NCBI RefSeq assembly: GCF_014696385.1
Contig: NZ_JACJQB010000014.1
Span: 1 to 64,000, forward strand
Length of the DNA stretch: 64,000 nt
Origin: Pseudanabaena mucicola FACHB-723
Lineage (GTDB): Bacteria; Cyanobacteriota; Cyanobacteriia; Pseudanabaenales; Pseudanabaenaceae
Direction: 5' to 3'
The notes under the pieces are model-generated. The model saw only the letters and a list, made by a program, of their open reading frames with translations. It did no database searches and was not told where the DNA came from. Below are positions 50,982 through 59,998 of the stretch, one piece after another; positions within the stretch are counted from its first letter, which is position 1, and each line of letters opens with the position of its first letter. Made by a program: the position numbers and the translations under genes.

Positions 50982-52694
50982 ATGTCTCTCTCCAATCTCC
51001 TAGACCAATACTTCGATGTTGCTTTTGCTGCACCTGATGGAATTAAGAAGCTGCGCGAGTTGATTTTGTCTTTGGCGATGCAGGGGAAGTTAGTGCCACA
51101 AGATGAGGCTGATCAGCCTGCGAGTGAGTTGTTAAAGGAGATTGCGGCGGAGAAAAGTCGGTTGGTGAAGGATGGCAAGATTAAGGCTTCTAAGCCTTTG
51201 CCTGAGATTAAGCCTGATGAGGTTCTATGCGATTCACCGCATGGTTGGGAATGGGTGAGACTAGGACAGATTACTAATATAGTTCGAGGTGGCTCCCCAA
51301 GACCCGCAGGAGATCCAAGATTTTATGATGGTCATATTCCATTTCTAAAAGTTGGTGATTTAACGGCAAAAAATGAAATGTATTTATCCAAGTACACATA
51401 CTCAATTAAGGAAGCTGGTTTACACAAAACTCGAATGGTTCCGCCAGATACATTAATGTTAACGAATAGTGGTGCTACACTTGGAATCCCTAAAATATGC
51501 ACTTTTCAAACAACATTTAATGATGGAATTGCAGCATTTATTTTTTTGAATACAGCGTTATACAAGCCTTTTTTCTATTATTTTCTTTCTTCAAAAACGT
51601 ATTATTTTTTACATGAAGCATCAAGAGGTCAAGGACAGCCAAATCTAAATACAGAAATTATTGGTGAAACTATTATTGGTCTTCCTCCCCTCGCAGAACA
51701 ACGCCGAATTGTTGCCAAAATTGATGAATTGATGGCGCGATGTGATGAACTGGAAAAGTTAAAAACAGAACGCGATCGCAAAAAAATCACCGTCCATAAA
51801 GCTGCCCTAAATCGCTTATTAACTGCCAAAGATCACAGCGATTTCCAAACCTCATGGCATTTCATCACCCAACATTTCGACGAGCTTTATTCGGTCAAAG
51901 AAAATGTAGCGGAACTACGGAAAGCTATACTCCAACTTGCTGTGATGGGTAAGCTGGTCCCCCAAGATCCTAGCGATCGCCCTGCTAGTGAGTTGTTAAA
52001 GGAAATTGAAAAAGAGAAACAAAAACTAATCAAAGAAGGAAAAATCAAAGCTTCTAAACTTTTGCCAGAAATTAAACCTGATGAGGTTCCCTATGATTTG
52101 CCGAATGGTTGGGAATGGGTTAGATTAGACGAAATAGTATCAAAAATAGGATCTGGAAGTACTCCTCGTGGAGGTAAAGAATCTTATTTGACAGAAGGAA
52201 TTCCCTTTATACGTTCTCAAAATATTTGGAATGATAGAATACAGCTTGATGATGTTGCTTTTATATCAGAAGAAACACACAGTAAAATGTCAGCAACAAC
52301 TGTAATGTCTATGGACATTCTTCTAAATATTACTGGCGCTTCTATAGGTAGATGTGCAATAGTGCCAGATGATTTTAAAGAAGCAAATGTCAGTCAACAC
52401 GTTACGATAATTCGTTGTGTTAATCCTGAAATAAGAAAATTTATCCACTGCTTACTGATATCACCTTATGGACAGTCTATGATTTGGTCAAGACAGGTTG
52501 GAATGTCCCGTGAAGGATTAAGCAAAAAAGTTTTAGAACAATTTCAAATCTCCCTCCCTCCCCTCGCCGAACAACATCGCATTGTTGCCAAAATCGATCA
52601 GCTCATGACCCTTTGCGACGAGCTAGAAAAACAAATTGACGCAGCAGAAAGCAAACAGACCAACCTGCTTAACTCCCTCATGGTAAAGGTTTAA
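50982..52694 (+). CDS. hsdS: type I specificity subunit S
   Basis: The 570-residue subunit carries two target-recognition domains (about 85-240 and 385-540). Each is preceded by a near-identical conserved block with GKLVPQD, PASELLKEI and LPEIKPDEV, then GWEWVRL, and each is followed by LPPLAEQ(R/H)RIVAKID. This internal duplication is normal for HsdS and sets a bipartite recognition sequence. Start and promoter region are repeat DNA with no visible ribosome-binding site. Confidence 0.93.
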   Translation: MSLSNLLDQYFDVAFAAPDGIKKLRELILSLAMQGKLVPQDEADQPASELLKEIAAEKSRLVKDGKIKASKPLPEIKPDEVLCDSPHGWEWVRLGQITNIVRGGSPRPAGDPRFYDGHIPFLKVGDLTAKNEMYLSKYTYSIKEAGLHKTRMVPPDTLMLTNSGATLGIPKICTFQTTFNDGIAAFIFLNTALYKPFFYYFLSSKTYYFLHEASRGQGQPNLNTEIIGETIIGLPPLAEQRRIVAKIDELMARCDELEKLKTERDRKKITVHKAALNRLLTAKDHSDFQTSWHFITQHFDELYSVKENVAELRKAILQLAVMGKLVPQDPSDRPASELLKEIEKEKQKLIKEGKIKASKLLPEIKPDEVPYDLPNGWEWVRLDEIVSKIGSGSTPRGGKESYLTEGIPFIRSQNIWNDRIQLDDVAFISEETHSKMSATTVMSMDILLNITGASIGRCAIVPDDFKEANVSQHVTIIRCVNPEIRKFIHCLLISPYGQSMIWSRQVGMSREGLSKKVLEQFQISLPPLAEQHRIVAKIDQLMTLCDELEKQIDAAESKQTNLLNSLMVKV

Positions 52695-52761
52695 CGCTAT
52701 CACCTCTCTAGTTTTATGAAACTGGTAAAATCTAATTAAGTCTCTATAGGCGAATTTTTTT

Positions 52762-52995
52762 ATGAATGCCAAAAGTCTGCAAGCCCAAGCGCTTAAACTA
52801 CCATTGCCAGAACGTTGGCAACTCGTACAATCCTTACTAACTTCTATTCAACAAGAAACCCAAAACTTCGCAGACAATCAAACATCAACAGATGTCACAA
52901 ATTTTTGGATATCTAAACTAGTTGGTGTTATTCAACCACCTGAGACAGATAGTAAAGAGCAATATATTAATTACTTAGAAGAAAAATATCAGTGA
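52762..52995 (+). CDS. small antitoxin-like protein
   Basis: This 77-residue protein begins MNAKSLQAQALKLPLPERWQ, continues LVQSLLTSIQQET, and has an acidic C-terminus (TDSKEQYINYLEEKYQ). The pattern is that of addiction-module antitoxin components in cyanobacteria. The GTG of a toxin remnant overlaps its stop codon, so it was probably the first gene of a toxin-antitoxin operon whose toxin is now truncated. Confidence 0.65.
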   Translation: MNAKSLQAQALKLPLPERWQLVQSLLTSIQQETQNFADNQTSTDVTNFWISKLVGVIQPPETDSKEQYINYLEEKYQ

Positions 52996-53069
52996 AGAAA
53001 ATATTTTTTGATAGTGATGTCATTAATGGCAAAAGTTTAAAGCTAAAAAGAAAGGATAAAATACTGTGA
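52992..53069 (+). pseudogene. truncated PIN-toxin N-terminus
   Basis: A GTG overlapping the antitoxin stop opens a 25-codon frame reading VKKIFFDSDVINGKSLK, the first strand and first Asp of a PIN domain, then stops at 53067-53069. The other active-site residues are missing. The most likely history is deletion of the rest of the toxin. Confidence 0.6.
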
Positions 53070-53245
53070 CCATCTCACGCGATCGCCTTGAAGAACTTCA
53101 AAATATCACCGATGCATAAATTGATACTTCAGATATCCCAGAGTTAGATGATCACTTTTGGAAAAACGCAAAAATGATCATGCCAATAACAAAGCAAGCC
53201 GTATCTATTCGCTTAGATAGTGACATCCTTGACGGGTTTAAATAA
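53066..53245 (+). pseudogene. BrnA-like antitoxin pseudogene
   Basis: From a GTG the frame reads TISRDRLEELQNITDA, then TAA at 53117-53119. Past this stop the same frame continues IDTSDIPELDDHFW, then AKMIMPITKQAVSIRLDSDI, which is the conserved core of BrnA-type antitoxins, and ends early at 53243-53245. One internal stop and a missing C-terminus make it non-functional. No BrnT toxin is beside it. Confidence 0.65.
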
Positions 53246-53254
53246 AAAATAAAA

Positions 53255-54253
53255 ATGACAATCGAATCTTTGCGATCGCAACAGTGGTTTAAGCTCATTT
53301 GTGGCGCTAGCTATCAACACTTACCCGCAATTCGACATCTTGCCCTAATCTACACCTTGGCAGGAGCCGACTGCATCGACATGGCTCCCGATCCAGCCAC
53401 CATCGCTGCCGCAAGGGAGGGCATCGCCGCCGCTATCGATTTAGGCGCAACGCGATCGCCATTGGTAATGGTGAGCTTTAATGATGGCGAAGATCCGCAT
53501 TTTCGGAAAGCTTTTTTTGATCCACAACTTTGCCCCCCAGACTGCCCCAGACCATGCGAGAAAGTATGCCCCACCACAGCAATTAAATTTGGTAATGATT
53601 ACAATGGGGTTATATCTAACCTTTGTTATGGATGCGGTCGTTGCTTGCCAATCTGTCCAGAGCAAATAATTCATACCCGCGAACAGGTTTATGTCCCTGA
53701 AGATATTTTTGATCTCATCATGAATAAACAAATTGATGCGATCGAAATTCATACACAACCTAACCGCACTAAAGAATTTTCCGCATTTTGGCAGCGTCTC
53801 AGTCCAGTGATTCCCAAACTTCAGTTGATGGCGGTTAGTTTCCCAGATTGCGAAAACTTGCGAGATTACTTGATGTCTTTGCTTTCAGGAATGCAGCCGC
53901 AGCCGCGATCGCTAATTTGGCAGACCGATGGTAGACCGATGAGTGGTGACATTGGCGATGGGGCAACCCGTGCCGCTTTGCAACTAGGGCAGAAGGTTCT
54001 AGATTTTCAGCTACCCCTTGGTTTTGTGCAACTCGCAGGCGGCACAAATGCTAGCACTGTCACCAAACTACGCCAAGCCAACATTCCTGTTGCTGGGGTT
54101 GCCTATGGCAGTTATGCTCGTAAAATCGTCATCGATTTTCTGGAAGAATCAGGGGAAGATGTCCCTGATCATCTAGAAGAGAAATCTTGTTTACTCTGGC
54201 GAGCCGTTGCGATCGCAAAACAATTAGTCTCGCAAATTAAAACCAGAAGATGA
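53255..54253 (+). CDS. ldpA: LdpA iron-sulfur protein (circadian input)
   Basis: The 332-residue protein matches LdpA, which senses redox or light state and adjusts the period of the cyanobacterial clock. Cysteine sets for two 4Fe-4S clusters are visible: CPPDCPRPCEKVCP and CYGCGRCLPICP. The C-terminal LdpA_C region includes LIWQTDGRPMSGDIGDGATR and FVQLAGGTNASTV. The length fits the family. A hairpin follows at 54245-54285. Partial decayed copies of this gene lie 440-560 bp downstream. Confidence 0.87.
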   Translation: MTIESLRSQQWFKLICGASYQHLPAIRHLALIYTLAGADCIDMAPDPATIAAAREGIAAAIDLGATRSPLVMVSFNDGEDPHFRKAFFDPQLCPPDCPRPCEKVCPTTAIKFGNDYNGVISNLCYGCGRCLPICPEQIIHTREQVYVPEDIFDLIMNKQIDAIEIHTQPNRTKEFSAFWQRLSPVIPKLQLMAVSFPDCENLRDYLMSLLSGMQPQPRSLIWQTDGRPMSGDIGDGATRAALQLGQKVLDFQLPLGFVQLAGGTNASTVTKLRQANIPVAGVAYGSYARKIVIDFLEESGEDVPDHLEEKSCLLWRAVAIAKQLVSQIKTRR

Positions 54254-54285
54254 GTTGCAGTGCTTTGCGCCGCAACTCATCTTCT
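54245..54285. terminator. 14-bp hairpin overlapping the ldpA stop
   Basis: The arms 54245-54258 and 54272-54285 pair exactly, with a GTGCTTTGCGCC-type tip. It includes the ldpA stop codon. Confidence 0.65.
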
Positions 54286-54345
54286 TCCTCAGCAAAACTT
54301 GCTTTGCTATAGTTTCAAAGCAAAGATTAAAAACAGGGTGAAAAT

Positions 54346-54555
54346 ATGATTAACACTCAATTAGTTGAAAGTCTTGCACAGGTGATTCGATCTCTATCTT
54401 GGGAAGAGCGATTTTTGCTAGAGGAAAAATTATTTTGGGAAGCAGCAGAGATATCGAGTCAGGAAATTGCCAAGATTGCGATGTTGGGAGATGCTTTTAA
54501 GTTCTTAGAGACAGAGCCAGATATTTACACCCTTGAAGATGGTGAGCCTATATGA
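54346..54555 (+). CDS. small antitoxin-like protein
   Basis: This 69-residue protein starts MINTQLVESLAQVIRSLSWE and continues with ERFLLEEKLFWEAAE, a helical antitoxin-like pattern. The C-terminus is acidic (TEPDIYTLEDGEPI). It overlaps the start of a truncated MazF-type remnant. It is probably a left-over antitoxin. Confidence 0.6.
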   Translation: MINTQLVESLAQVIRSLSWEERFLLEEKLFWEAAEISSQEIAKIAMLGDAFKFLETEPDIYTLEDGEPI

Positions 54556-54620
54556 TGTCTTTACAAAAAGGAGATGTCGTTCTGGCTTTATTTCTATTTA
54601 GTGATGATACTCAAAAGTAA
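54552..54620 (+). pseudogene. truncated MazF/PemK toxin remnant
   Basis: The ATG overlaps the antitoxin stop (ATGA). The frame reads MMSLQKGDVVLALFLFSDDT and stops at 54618-54620. KGDVVLALFxFSDDT is the first strand of a MazF/PemK toxin; the rest of the domain is absent. Confidence 0.6.
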
Positions 54621-54690
54621 TCACGATCCTGATTTTTGATACTGGTCAGTCTAGCAGGGATGGATGATGCCTGTAGCTATATTACTCGCC

Positions 54691-54808
54691 AGCCCTTGCC
54701 AGAAAGTGTGCCTGACCACTGAAAGTAAACTGGGTAATGATTACAATGTAGTTATCTAAAGGTCTAAATTAATTGCAATCGCAAAACAATTAGTCTCGCA
54801 AATTAAAA
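54691..54808 (+). pseudogene. decayed partial copy of ldpA
   Basis: Positions 54691-54760 resemble the ldpA cluster region at about 53540-53620: both contain GGTAATGATTACAATG at matching places. Positions 54778-54808 are identical over 31 bases to the ldpA 3' end at 54212-54242. The middle of the gene is missing and no frame is open. A past duplication with deletion is the simplest explanation. Confidence 0.7.
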
Positions 54809-54810
54809 TG

Positions 54811-54851
54811 CCTTCACCCTAAATCCCTCTCCCGATGGGAGAAGGGACTTT
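54811..54851. repeat. dispersed palindromic intergenic repeat
   Basis: The segment holds CCCTCTCCC and GGGAGAAGGG around GAT, flanked by CCTTCACCCTAAAT. Repeats of this CCCTAAATCCCTCTCCC type are found between genes in many cyanobacteria. It lies in the 330-bp gap before the ycf45-like gene together with the toxin and ldpA remnants. Confidence 0.6.
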
Positions 54852-54885
54852 AAAAACTTAATTATCAAAAATTTAAAAAAGCCTA

Positions 54886-56637
54886 ATGGAATCCATCCGC
54901 AAGCAAGTTACCGACAACCTTGATCAGCTCCTCGATATTTTGCCGCCGCGTATCAAAAATAGCCTCGAACTCTGTGGTGGACTAGAACAACTTGTTGAAA
55001 TTGTGATGGATCTGGGCAGATTGCCAGAGGCGCGTTATTTTGATAGCACCAAGTATTTAACCGATGACCCGATTACCAAAGAAGATTTAGCCATTTGTGT
55101 CCAACAAGTGGGGGAATTTGGTGGCGATAATCGTGCTGGTATCGAGCGCACCCTCCACCGCATCAGTGCCATCCGCAACCGCAAAGGCGAAATCATTGGG
55201 CTAACCTGTCGGGTGGGTCGAGCCGTCTATGGCACAATCGCCATGATTCGGGATTTGGTGGAAACAGGCAAATCGATTTTATTACTTGGTAAACCTGGCA
55301 TGGGTAAAACGACAGCCCTGCGGGAAATTGCCCGTGTGCTTGCCGATGACTTGAATAAACGGGTCGTGATTATTGACTCCTCCAACGAAATTGCTGGCGA
55401 TGGCGACATTCCCCACCCTGCGATCGGACGGGCGCGACGGATGCAAGTCTCACAGCCCGAATTGCAGCACCAAGTGATGATCGAGGCAGTGGAAAACCAT
55501 ATGCCTGAAGTAATTGTCATCGATGAAATTGGTACAGAACTGGAAGCCCTTGCCGCAAGGACGATTGCCGAAAGAGGTGTGCAACTGGTTGGTACAGCCC
55601 ACGGCAATCAACTTGCTAATTTAATCAAAAACCCAACTCTTTCCGATTTAATTGGCGGTATTCAATCCGTCACCCTCGGTGATGAGGAAATGCGTCGTCG
55701 TGGTTTACCGCAAAAGAGTATTCTCGAACGCAAAGCCCAGCCCACCTTTGATATTGCTGTGGAAATGTGGGAGCGTTACCGTTGGGCAGTCCATGATGAT
55801 GTGGCGGGAACGATTGATATGTTGCTACGCGATCGCGACCCCGGTCGCCAGATTCGGGCAGTCAGTGATGGCGGCGAAGTCACCACCACTGAAGAAAAGC
55901 CCAAAAATCCTGAAGTTGTCAAAAATCCTGCGGTGAAGGGTTGGCGCTCCTCTGGCAGAATGAAACCAATTCCCCTTGATCCGACGGTGCAAGCGCGATC
56001 GGGATTAGTGGATCTAAATAATCTCAATAATAAAGTTACTAGTGAGGATAATCTCAGTAGCCCTAGTGCCATAGAGGAGGAAGAAGAGTTTAATGATCCT
56101 GCGAATATGTATGGAGCAATGCAGGAGCGGTTCGGCACGCTCTATGTATATCTCTATGGTGTTAGCCGCCATCAAACCGAGCAGGTGATTCAATCAATTA
56201 ATTTGCCAATCGAAGTAACTAAGGATCTCGATGAGGCAGATATTGTGTTGGCTTTGCGATCGCAAATTCGGACTAGTTCCAAAGTGCGCCAAGTTGCCGA
56301 AGCCCGTCAAATTCCGATCCACGCGATTAAAACTAGCACCCTTCCCCAAATCAATCGCGCTTTGCGCCGCATTCTGCATATCGATGAAAGCCCTGCCGAC
56401 ACGATTACCGATCTGAATATGTTTGCCTATGGTGACTCTGAAGACGAAATCGAAGCCCTCGAAGAAACCCGTCTCGCGGTAGAACAAATCGTCATCCCCA
56501 AAAGTCAGCCCGTGGAACTACTGCCCCGTTCTTCGGTAATTCGTCGAATGCAGCATGAACTAGTTGAGCATTATCAATTGCGATCGGAAAGTTATGGCGC
56601 AGAACCCAATCGTCGGTTACGCATTTTTCCTAAATAA
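54886..56637 (+). CDS. ycf45: R3H-domain AAA ATPase (Ycf45-like)
   Basis: The 583-residue protein has a P-loop ATPase core resembling SpoIIIAA/Ycf45: LLGKPGMGKTTALREIARVL (Walker A), VIVIDEIGTELEALAARTIA (Walker B) and VGTAHGNQLANLI. A linker rich in acidic residues follows, then a region near 420-510 and a C-terminal R3H motif (RMQHELVEHYQL with RRLRIFPK) for single-stranded nucleic acid. Function is unproven. It is conserved in cyanobacteria and some plastids. The start lacks a strong ribosome-binding site. Confidence 0.88.
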   Translation: MESIRKQVTDNLDQLLDILPPRIKNSLELCGGLEQLVEIVMDLGRLPEARYFDSTKYLTDDPITKEDLAICVQQVGEFGGDNRAGIERTLHRISAIRNRKGEIIGLTCRVGRAVYGTIAMIRDLVETGKSILLLGKPGMGKTTALREIARVLADDLNKRVVIIDSSNEIAGDGDIPHPAIGRARRMQVSQPELQHQVMIEAVENHMPEVIVIDEIGTELEALAARTIAERGVQLVGTAHGNQLANLIKNPTLSDLIGGIQSVTLGDEEMRRRGLPQKSILERKAQPTFDIAVEMWERYRWAVHDDVAGTIDMLLRDRDPGRQIRAVSDGGEVTTTEEKPKNPEVVKNPAVKGWRSSGRMKPIPLDPTVQARSGLVDLNNLNNKVTSEDNLSSPSAIEEEEEFNDPANMYGAMQERFGTLYVYLYGVSRHQTEQVIQSINLPIEVTKDLDEADIVLALRSQIRTSSKVRQVAEARQIPIHAIKTSTLPQINRALRRILHIDESPADTITDLNMFAYGDSEDEIEALEETRLAVEQIVIPKSQPVELLPRSSVIRRMQHELVEHYQLRSESYGAEPNRRLRIFPK

Positions 56638-56667
56638 CTAAAAAGCACCGCTTGCGGTGCTTTTTAG
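56638..56667. terminator. bidirectional terminator
   Basis: The arms 56638-56651 and 56654-56667 pair exactly, with A5 and T5 tracts, between the convergent Ycf45 and EGY-like genes. Confidence 0.88.
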
Positions 56668-56668
56668 T

Positions 56669-58219
56669 TTAAGGCAGTAGACCGCCGCTCACTCCACCAA
56701 TTCCCAGACGCGCCGCCACGCCAGAGGTAAGTGGTAGCAGGGTAATCAACATCCAAAAGAGGGCAACGATACCCAAGGCTTCGCGATCTTCGTCTAGTTC
56801 CGATAGTTCATTGAGCATCGGACGCTCTAAATCTCGTAACAAGATCAAGATAATGCCACCCCAGTAAAGGGCAAGGGGATTGATCACCGTCGCAATCACC
56901 AAGAAAATCAAGGTTAATACCGTCGTCCAACTCGCCGTGCGCCGACCATAGATTGACTGCACAATGCGACCACCATCAAGCTGACCCGCAGGCATGAGGT
57001 TTAATGCGGTAATCACCGAACCCAACCAACCCAAAACTACTAGGGGATGGATCGCAATAAAGCTACTTCTGAGGGCATCACCCAGAAATAGTTTTGCCAA
57101 AGTGCCAGCTAAAACCGATGCTTGGAAGATCTGTGTGGGAATATCAATACTACCCATGCCGATTGCCGAAAGTCGTAAACCCACTAGCAACATCAGTAAA
57201 GACAGTAAGCCACTTGCCATGGCAGGTGCGATCGCAATATCGAACAGGGCAATCCGATTTGGTAATGGCGAAGAAATGCGACTAAATGCCCCGAAAGAAC
57301 CTAGCTGCGAGGATGGCAATAGGAAGGGCAAGCTCATCGTTACTTGATATTTCTTTGCCATCATCCGCATCGCTAATTCGCGAATACCCAAAATTGCTAC
57401 TACGCCAAGGGCAAAGGGTAGCCCCGCTAAATATTCCTGTGGTTGCTGGACAACGGGAATACCTGATACTAATGCCCCTAAATTTACCGCCGTGTAAGCA
57501 TTGGCAATAATTAGCACCGCAATCAAGATTTTTTGAGGGACGGTGTTGTTGTCGATATTACTCACACGGCTAGGCAACACAATCACCACAGGCTTGCGGT
57601 CTTGTCCCTCCACCAAAAACAAATTGTATTTATCACCCAGACGCTCATGTAAGGTTTTAGTCAAGCGCTCATGGACGACATCAGGCTCTCCGCGCAAATT
57701 GCCTTTAAAAATAGCGCCTTCCTGATAGGGAATTGTCTCGGTAACATAATAGGTCTCAATGCCAAACATGCCCTGCATCAGCTTCATATCTTCCGCAGGT
57801 ACGGCTTTAAATAGTTTGAGCTGAGTCTTGCCCTGTGACATCGCTACTGCGATCGGTGAGTTAACAGGGGAAGAACCATCGGCAGATTTAGACTGATCAT
57901 TAATCATCTTTTCGAGATCTTGTTTGAGTTTCTGCTCAATCGTCGATCTTTCCTCCGTGGCGACCTTGCGTAATTTATTGCTGATGGCAACGTAGGCGAT
58001 GGTTGAACCAAGTAATAGGAATAATAGCGTTGTGAAATTTATAAAAATACCTGATACAAACAAACCAAAGTAAACTAACCAAGGTGACATTAGGGCAACA
58101 AATTGTAGCCAAGACAGTAACCCTAGCTTGCCAAACTTGCGGGAGCGAAAGTATCCCCAACCGAGCAAAGCAAGGGTGAACACAAATACAGTAATCGGAA
58201 GAAGTGGAGTTGACATCAT
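56669..58219 (-). CDS. EGY-like site-2 protease homologue without HExxH
   Basis: The 516-residue membrane protein has two N-terminal helices, a soluble domain (about 80-225, with MFGIETYYVTETIPYQEGAI and GNLRGEPD) and about six C-terminal helices, the layout of EGY/M50 proteases. The second metal motif is present in ALNLMPAGQLDGGRIV. The first is degenerate: ILGIRELAMRMMAKKYQV has Arg280 and Met284 where HExxH needs histidines. It probably lacks protease activity, as does plant EGY3, and could act as a scaffold or chaperone. Confidence 0.82.
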   Translation of the reverse strand: MMSTPLLPITVFVFTLALLGWGYFRSRKFGKLGLLSWLQFVALMSPWLVYFGLFVSGIFINFTTLLFLLLGSTIAYVAISNKLRKVATEERSTIEQKLKQDLEKMINDQSKSADGSSPVNSPIAVAMSQGKTQLKLFKAVPAEDMKLMQGMFGIETYYVTETIPYQEGAIFKGNLRGEPDVVHERLTKTLHERLGDKYNLFLVEGQDRKPVVIVLPSRVSNIDNNTVPQKILIAVLIIANAYTAVNLGALVSGIPVVQQPQEYLAGLPFALGVVAILGIRELAMRMMAKKYQVTMSLPFLLPSSQLGSFGAFSRISSPLPNRIALFDIAIAPAMASGLLSLLMLLVGLRLSAIGMGSIDIPTQIFQASVLAGTLAKLFLGDALRSSFIAIHPLVVLGWLGSVITALNLMPAGQLDGGRIVQSIYGRRTASWTTVLTLIFLVIATVINPLALYWGGIILILLRDLERPMLNELSELDEDREALGIVALFWMLITLLPLTSGVAARLGIGGVSGGLLP

Positions 58220-58521
58220 AAAAATAAATTACAGGAAATCTCAGGAATTCTCGACAACAAGCCACAATTCCCTACAATTTCTTAGTAGTTTGGCGGTGTT
58301 CTATATATCCACTGTAGCGATAAATCGTGAGCCACTAGCCGATCAAGCCGTTTATTTTCCAAATTCACTGCTTTGGATTGTACCTAGACATTGTAATATG
58401 TGGGTATAGCTAATCAACGGTAAACACATAGGCTAACTGTGGATTAATCCAATTGGTTCAATTTGGTTCAATCAAGGGCGATCGCAGTCATGTTCAGACA
58501 ATTTGATGAGGTAATGGCAAC
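58220..58521. other. intergenic region upstream of cysA
   Basis: This 302-bp gap separates two divergently transcribed genes and should hold both promoters. It contains GGATTAATCC and a direct repeat AATTGGTTCAATTTGGTTCAA at 58448-58468. I can identify no named operator with confidence. Confidence 0.4.
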
Positions 58522-59541
58522 GTGGGCATTGTTGTAGAAAATGTAAATAAACAGTTTGGTGATTTTTTAGCCTTAGACAACATCAATCTGGAAGTCAAAA
58601 CTGGCTCATTGGTGGCTTTACTGGGGCCATCAGGTTCTGGCAAATCAACCCTATTAAGACTAATTGCGGGCTTAGAAACCCCCGATCGCGGCAAGATTTT
58701 TCTGACGGGTAAGGATGCCACCGATCAAGATGTTCGCGATCGCAATATTGGTTTTGTTTTCCAGCACTATGCTCTGTTCAAACACATGACTGTCCGCCGC
58801 AACATTGGTTTTGGGCTAGAAATCCGCAAAGAACCGAAAGCCAAAATTGCCGATCGGGTCGAAGAACTACTCGAATTAATTCAACTCAAAGGTTTAGGCA
58901 ATCGCTACCCCTCCCAGCTATCTGGTGGGCAGCGCCAACGGGTTGCCCTCGCCCGCGCCCTTGCCGTCGAACCTAGTGTGTTACTGCTCGATGAACCCTT
59001 TGGGGCGCTCGATGCCAAAGTGCGTAAGGAACTACGGGCATGGCTGCGCCGTCTTCATGATGAGGTGCATGTCACCAGTGTATTTGTGACCCACGACCAA
59101 GAAGAGGCGATGGAAGTTTCTGACGAAATCGTGGTGATGAATAAGGGACGCATTGAGCAAGTTGGTACACCTGCTGAAGTTTATGACAATCCTGCCACCC
59201 CTTTTGTGATGAGTTTCATTGGCCCCGTCAATGTGCTTCCCGCCAGTCGCGATCGCAAAAGTGAGTTTCATGAAATTCATAAGCACGATAATGATGTTTA
59301 TATCCGTCCTCGCGATATTCATGTTGAAACGGAAGCAACCGATAACTCCATATCCGCCAGAATTACCCGATTAATTCATCTGGGATGGGAAGTGCAAGCG
59401 GAACTAGTGTTAGGCGATGGGCAGGTTTTGACCGCGCACCTTACCCGTGAGCGATTTGATGAACTCAAACTGCAACCCCAGCAGTATGTTTACATTGAGC
59501 CAAGGGATGCGAAGTCTTTTCCACTAGACTACTCAATCTAA
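58522..59541 (+). CDS. cysA: sulfate/thiosulfate ABC transporter ATPase
   Basis: The 339-residue ATPase powers sulfate import with CysT and Cys[17 protein letters not shown] (Walker A), [16 protein letters not shown] (signature), [17 protein letters not shown] (Walker B) and [14 protein letters not shown] (switch His) are all intact, followed by a TOBE-like C-terminal domain. The start is GTG, with GAGG 11 bases upstream. Permease and binding-protein genes are not adjacent, unusual for a cys operon. Other CUT1-like substrates cannot be fully excluded, but the [18 protein letters not shown] pattern fits CysA. Confidence 0.87.
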   Translation: MGIVVENVNKQFGDFLALDNINLEVKTGSLVALLGPSGSGKSTLLRLIAGLETPDRGKIFLTGKDATDQDVRDRNIGFVFQHYALFKHMTVRRNIGFGLEIRKEPKAKIADRVEELLELIQLKGLGNRYPSQLSGGQRQRVALARALAVEPSVLLLDEPFGALDAKVRKELRAWLRRLHDEVHVTSVFVTHDQEEAMEVSDEIVVMNKGRIEQVGTPAEVYDNPATPFVMSFIGPVNVLPASRDRKSEFHEIHKHDNDVYIRPRDIHVETEATDNSISARITRLIHLGWEVQAELVLGDGQVLTAHLTRERFDELKLQPQQYVYIEPRDAKSFPLDYSI

Positions 59542-59618
59542 GTAACCAATCAACAATTAGCACCTCTCAAAATTTTTGCGATAAACTAAGGGATAGATGT
59601 CATTAAGGAGGCAAAGTT

Positions 59619-59954
59619 ATGATTTTAAAAACTATTTCCATCACTGCGACCAGCTTGGTATCGGTGGCGATCTTGGCATCAGGGGCAATGGCGCAAGTGA
59701 ATAATGCGACAACCTTATCTGAACAAACTCTAAAGGAAGTAAGGCAACAAGAGCAAAGCCCCCTTAGTGTTGGTGGTAGCAATCTAAATTTATTGCAACT
59801 AATTAATAACATCAACCTTGCTGGTGGTAAGTCCCCTGAACAATTTCGGGCAAGCCAAGCAGAATCCTTCGATGAGGCAGTATCTAACTTTAGAAATCAA
59901 CAAAGACGTGATGTAAAGCTAGAAATCCCCGCCCCTAATACGCCCCAAAATTAA
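59619..59954 (+). CDS. small exported protein of unknown function
   Basis: A 111-residue protein with a signal peptide (LKTISITATSLVSVAILASG, cleavage after AMA) and a short, polar mature part (QVNNATTLSEQTLKEVRQQE ...). AAGGAGG precedes the ATG. I recognise no domain. It is monocistronic, with a perfect terminator after it. Confidence 0.7.
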   Translation: MILKTISITATSLVSVAILASGAMAQVNNATTLSEQTLKEVRQQEQSPLSVGGSNLNLLQLINNINLAGGKSPEQFRASQAESFDEAVSNFRNQQRRDVKLEIPAPNTPQN

Positions 59955-59962
59955 ACCAAAAT

Positions 59963-59997
59963 AAAAAAAGAGAGTCGCACTGCGACTCTCTTTTTTT
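59963..59997. terminator. 16-bp bidirectional terminator
   Basis: The arms 59963-59978 and 59982-59997 pair exactly, with A7 and T7 tracts, between convergent genes. Confidence 0.9.
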
Positions 59998-59998
59998 G

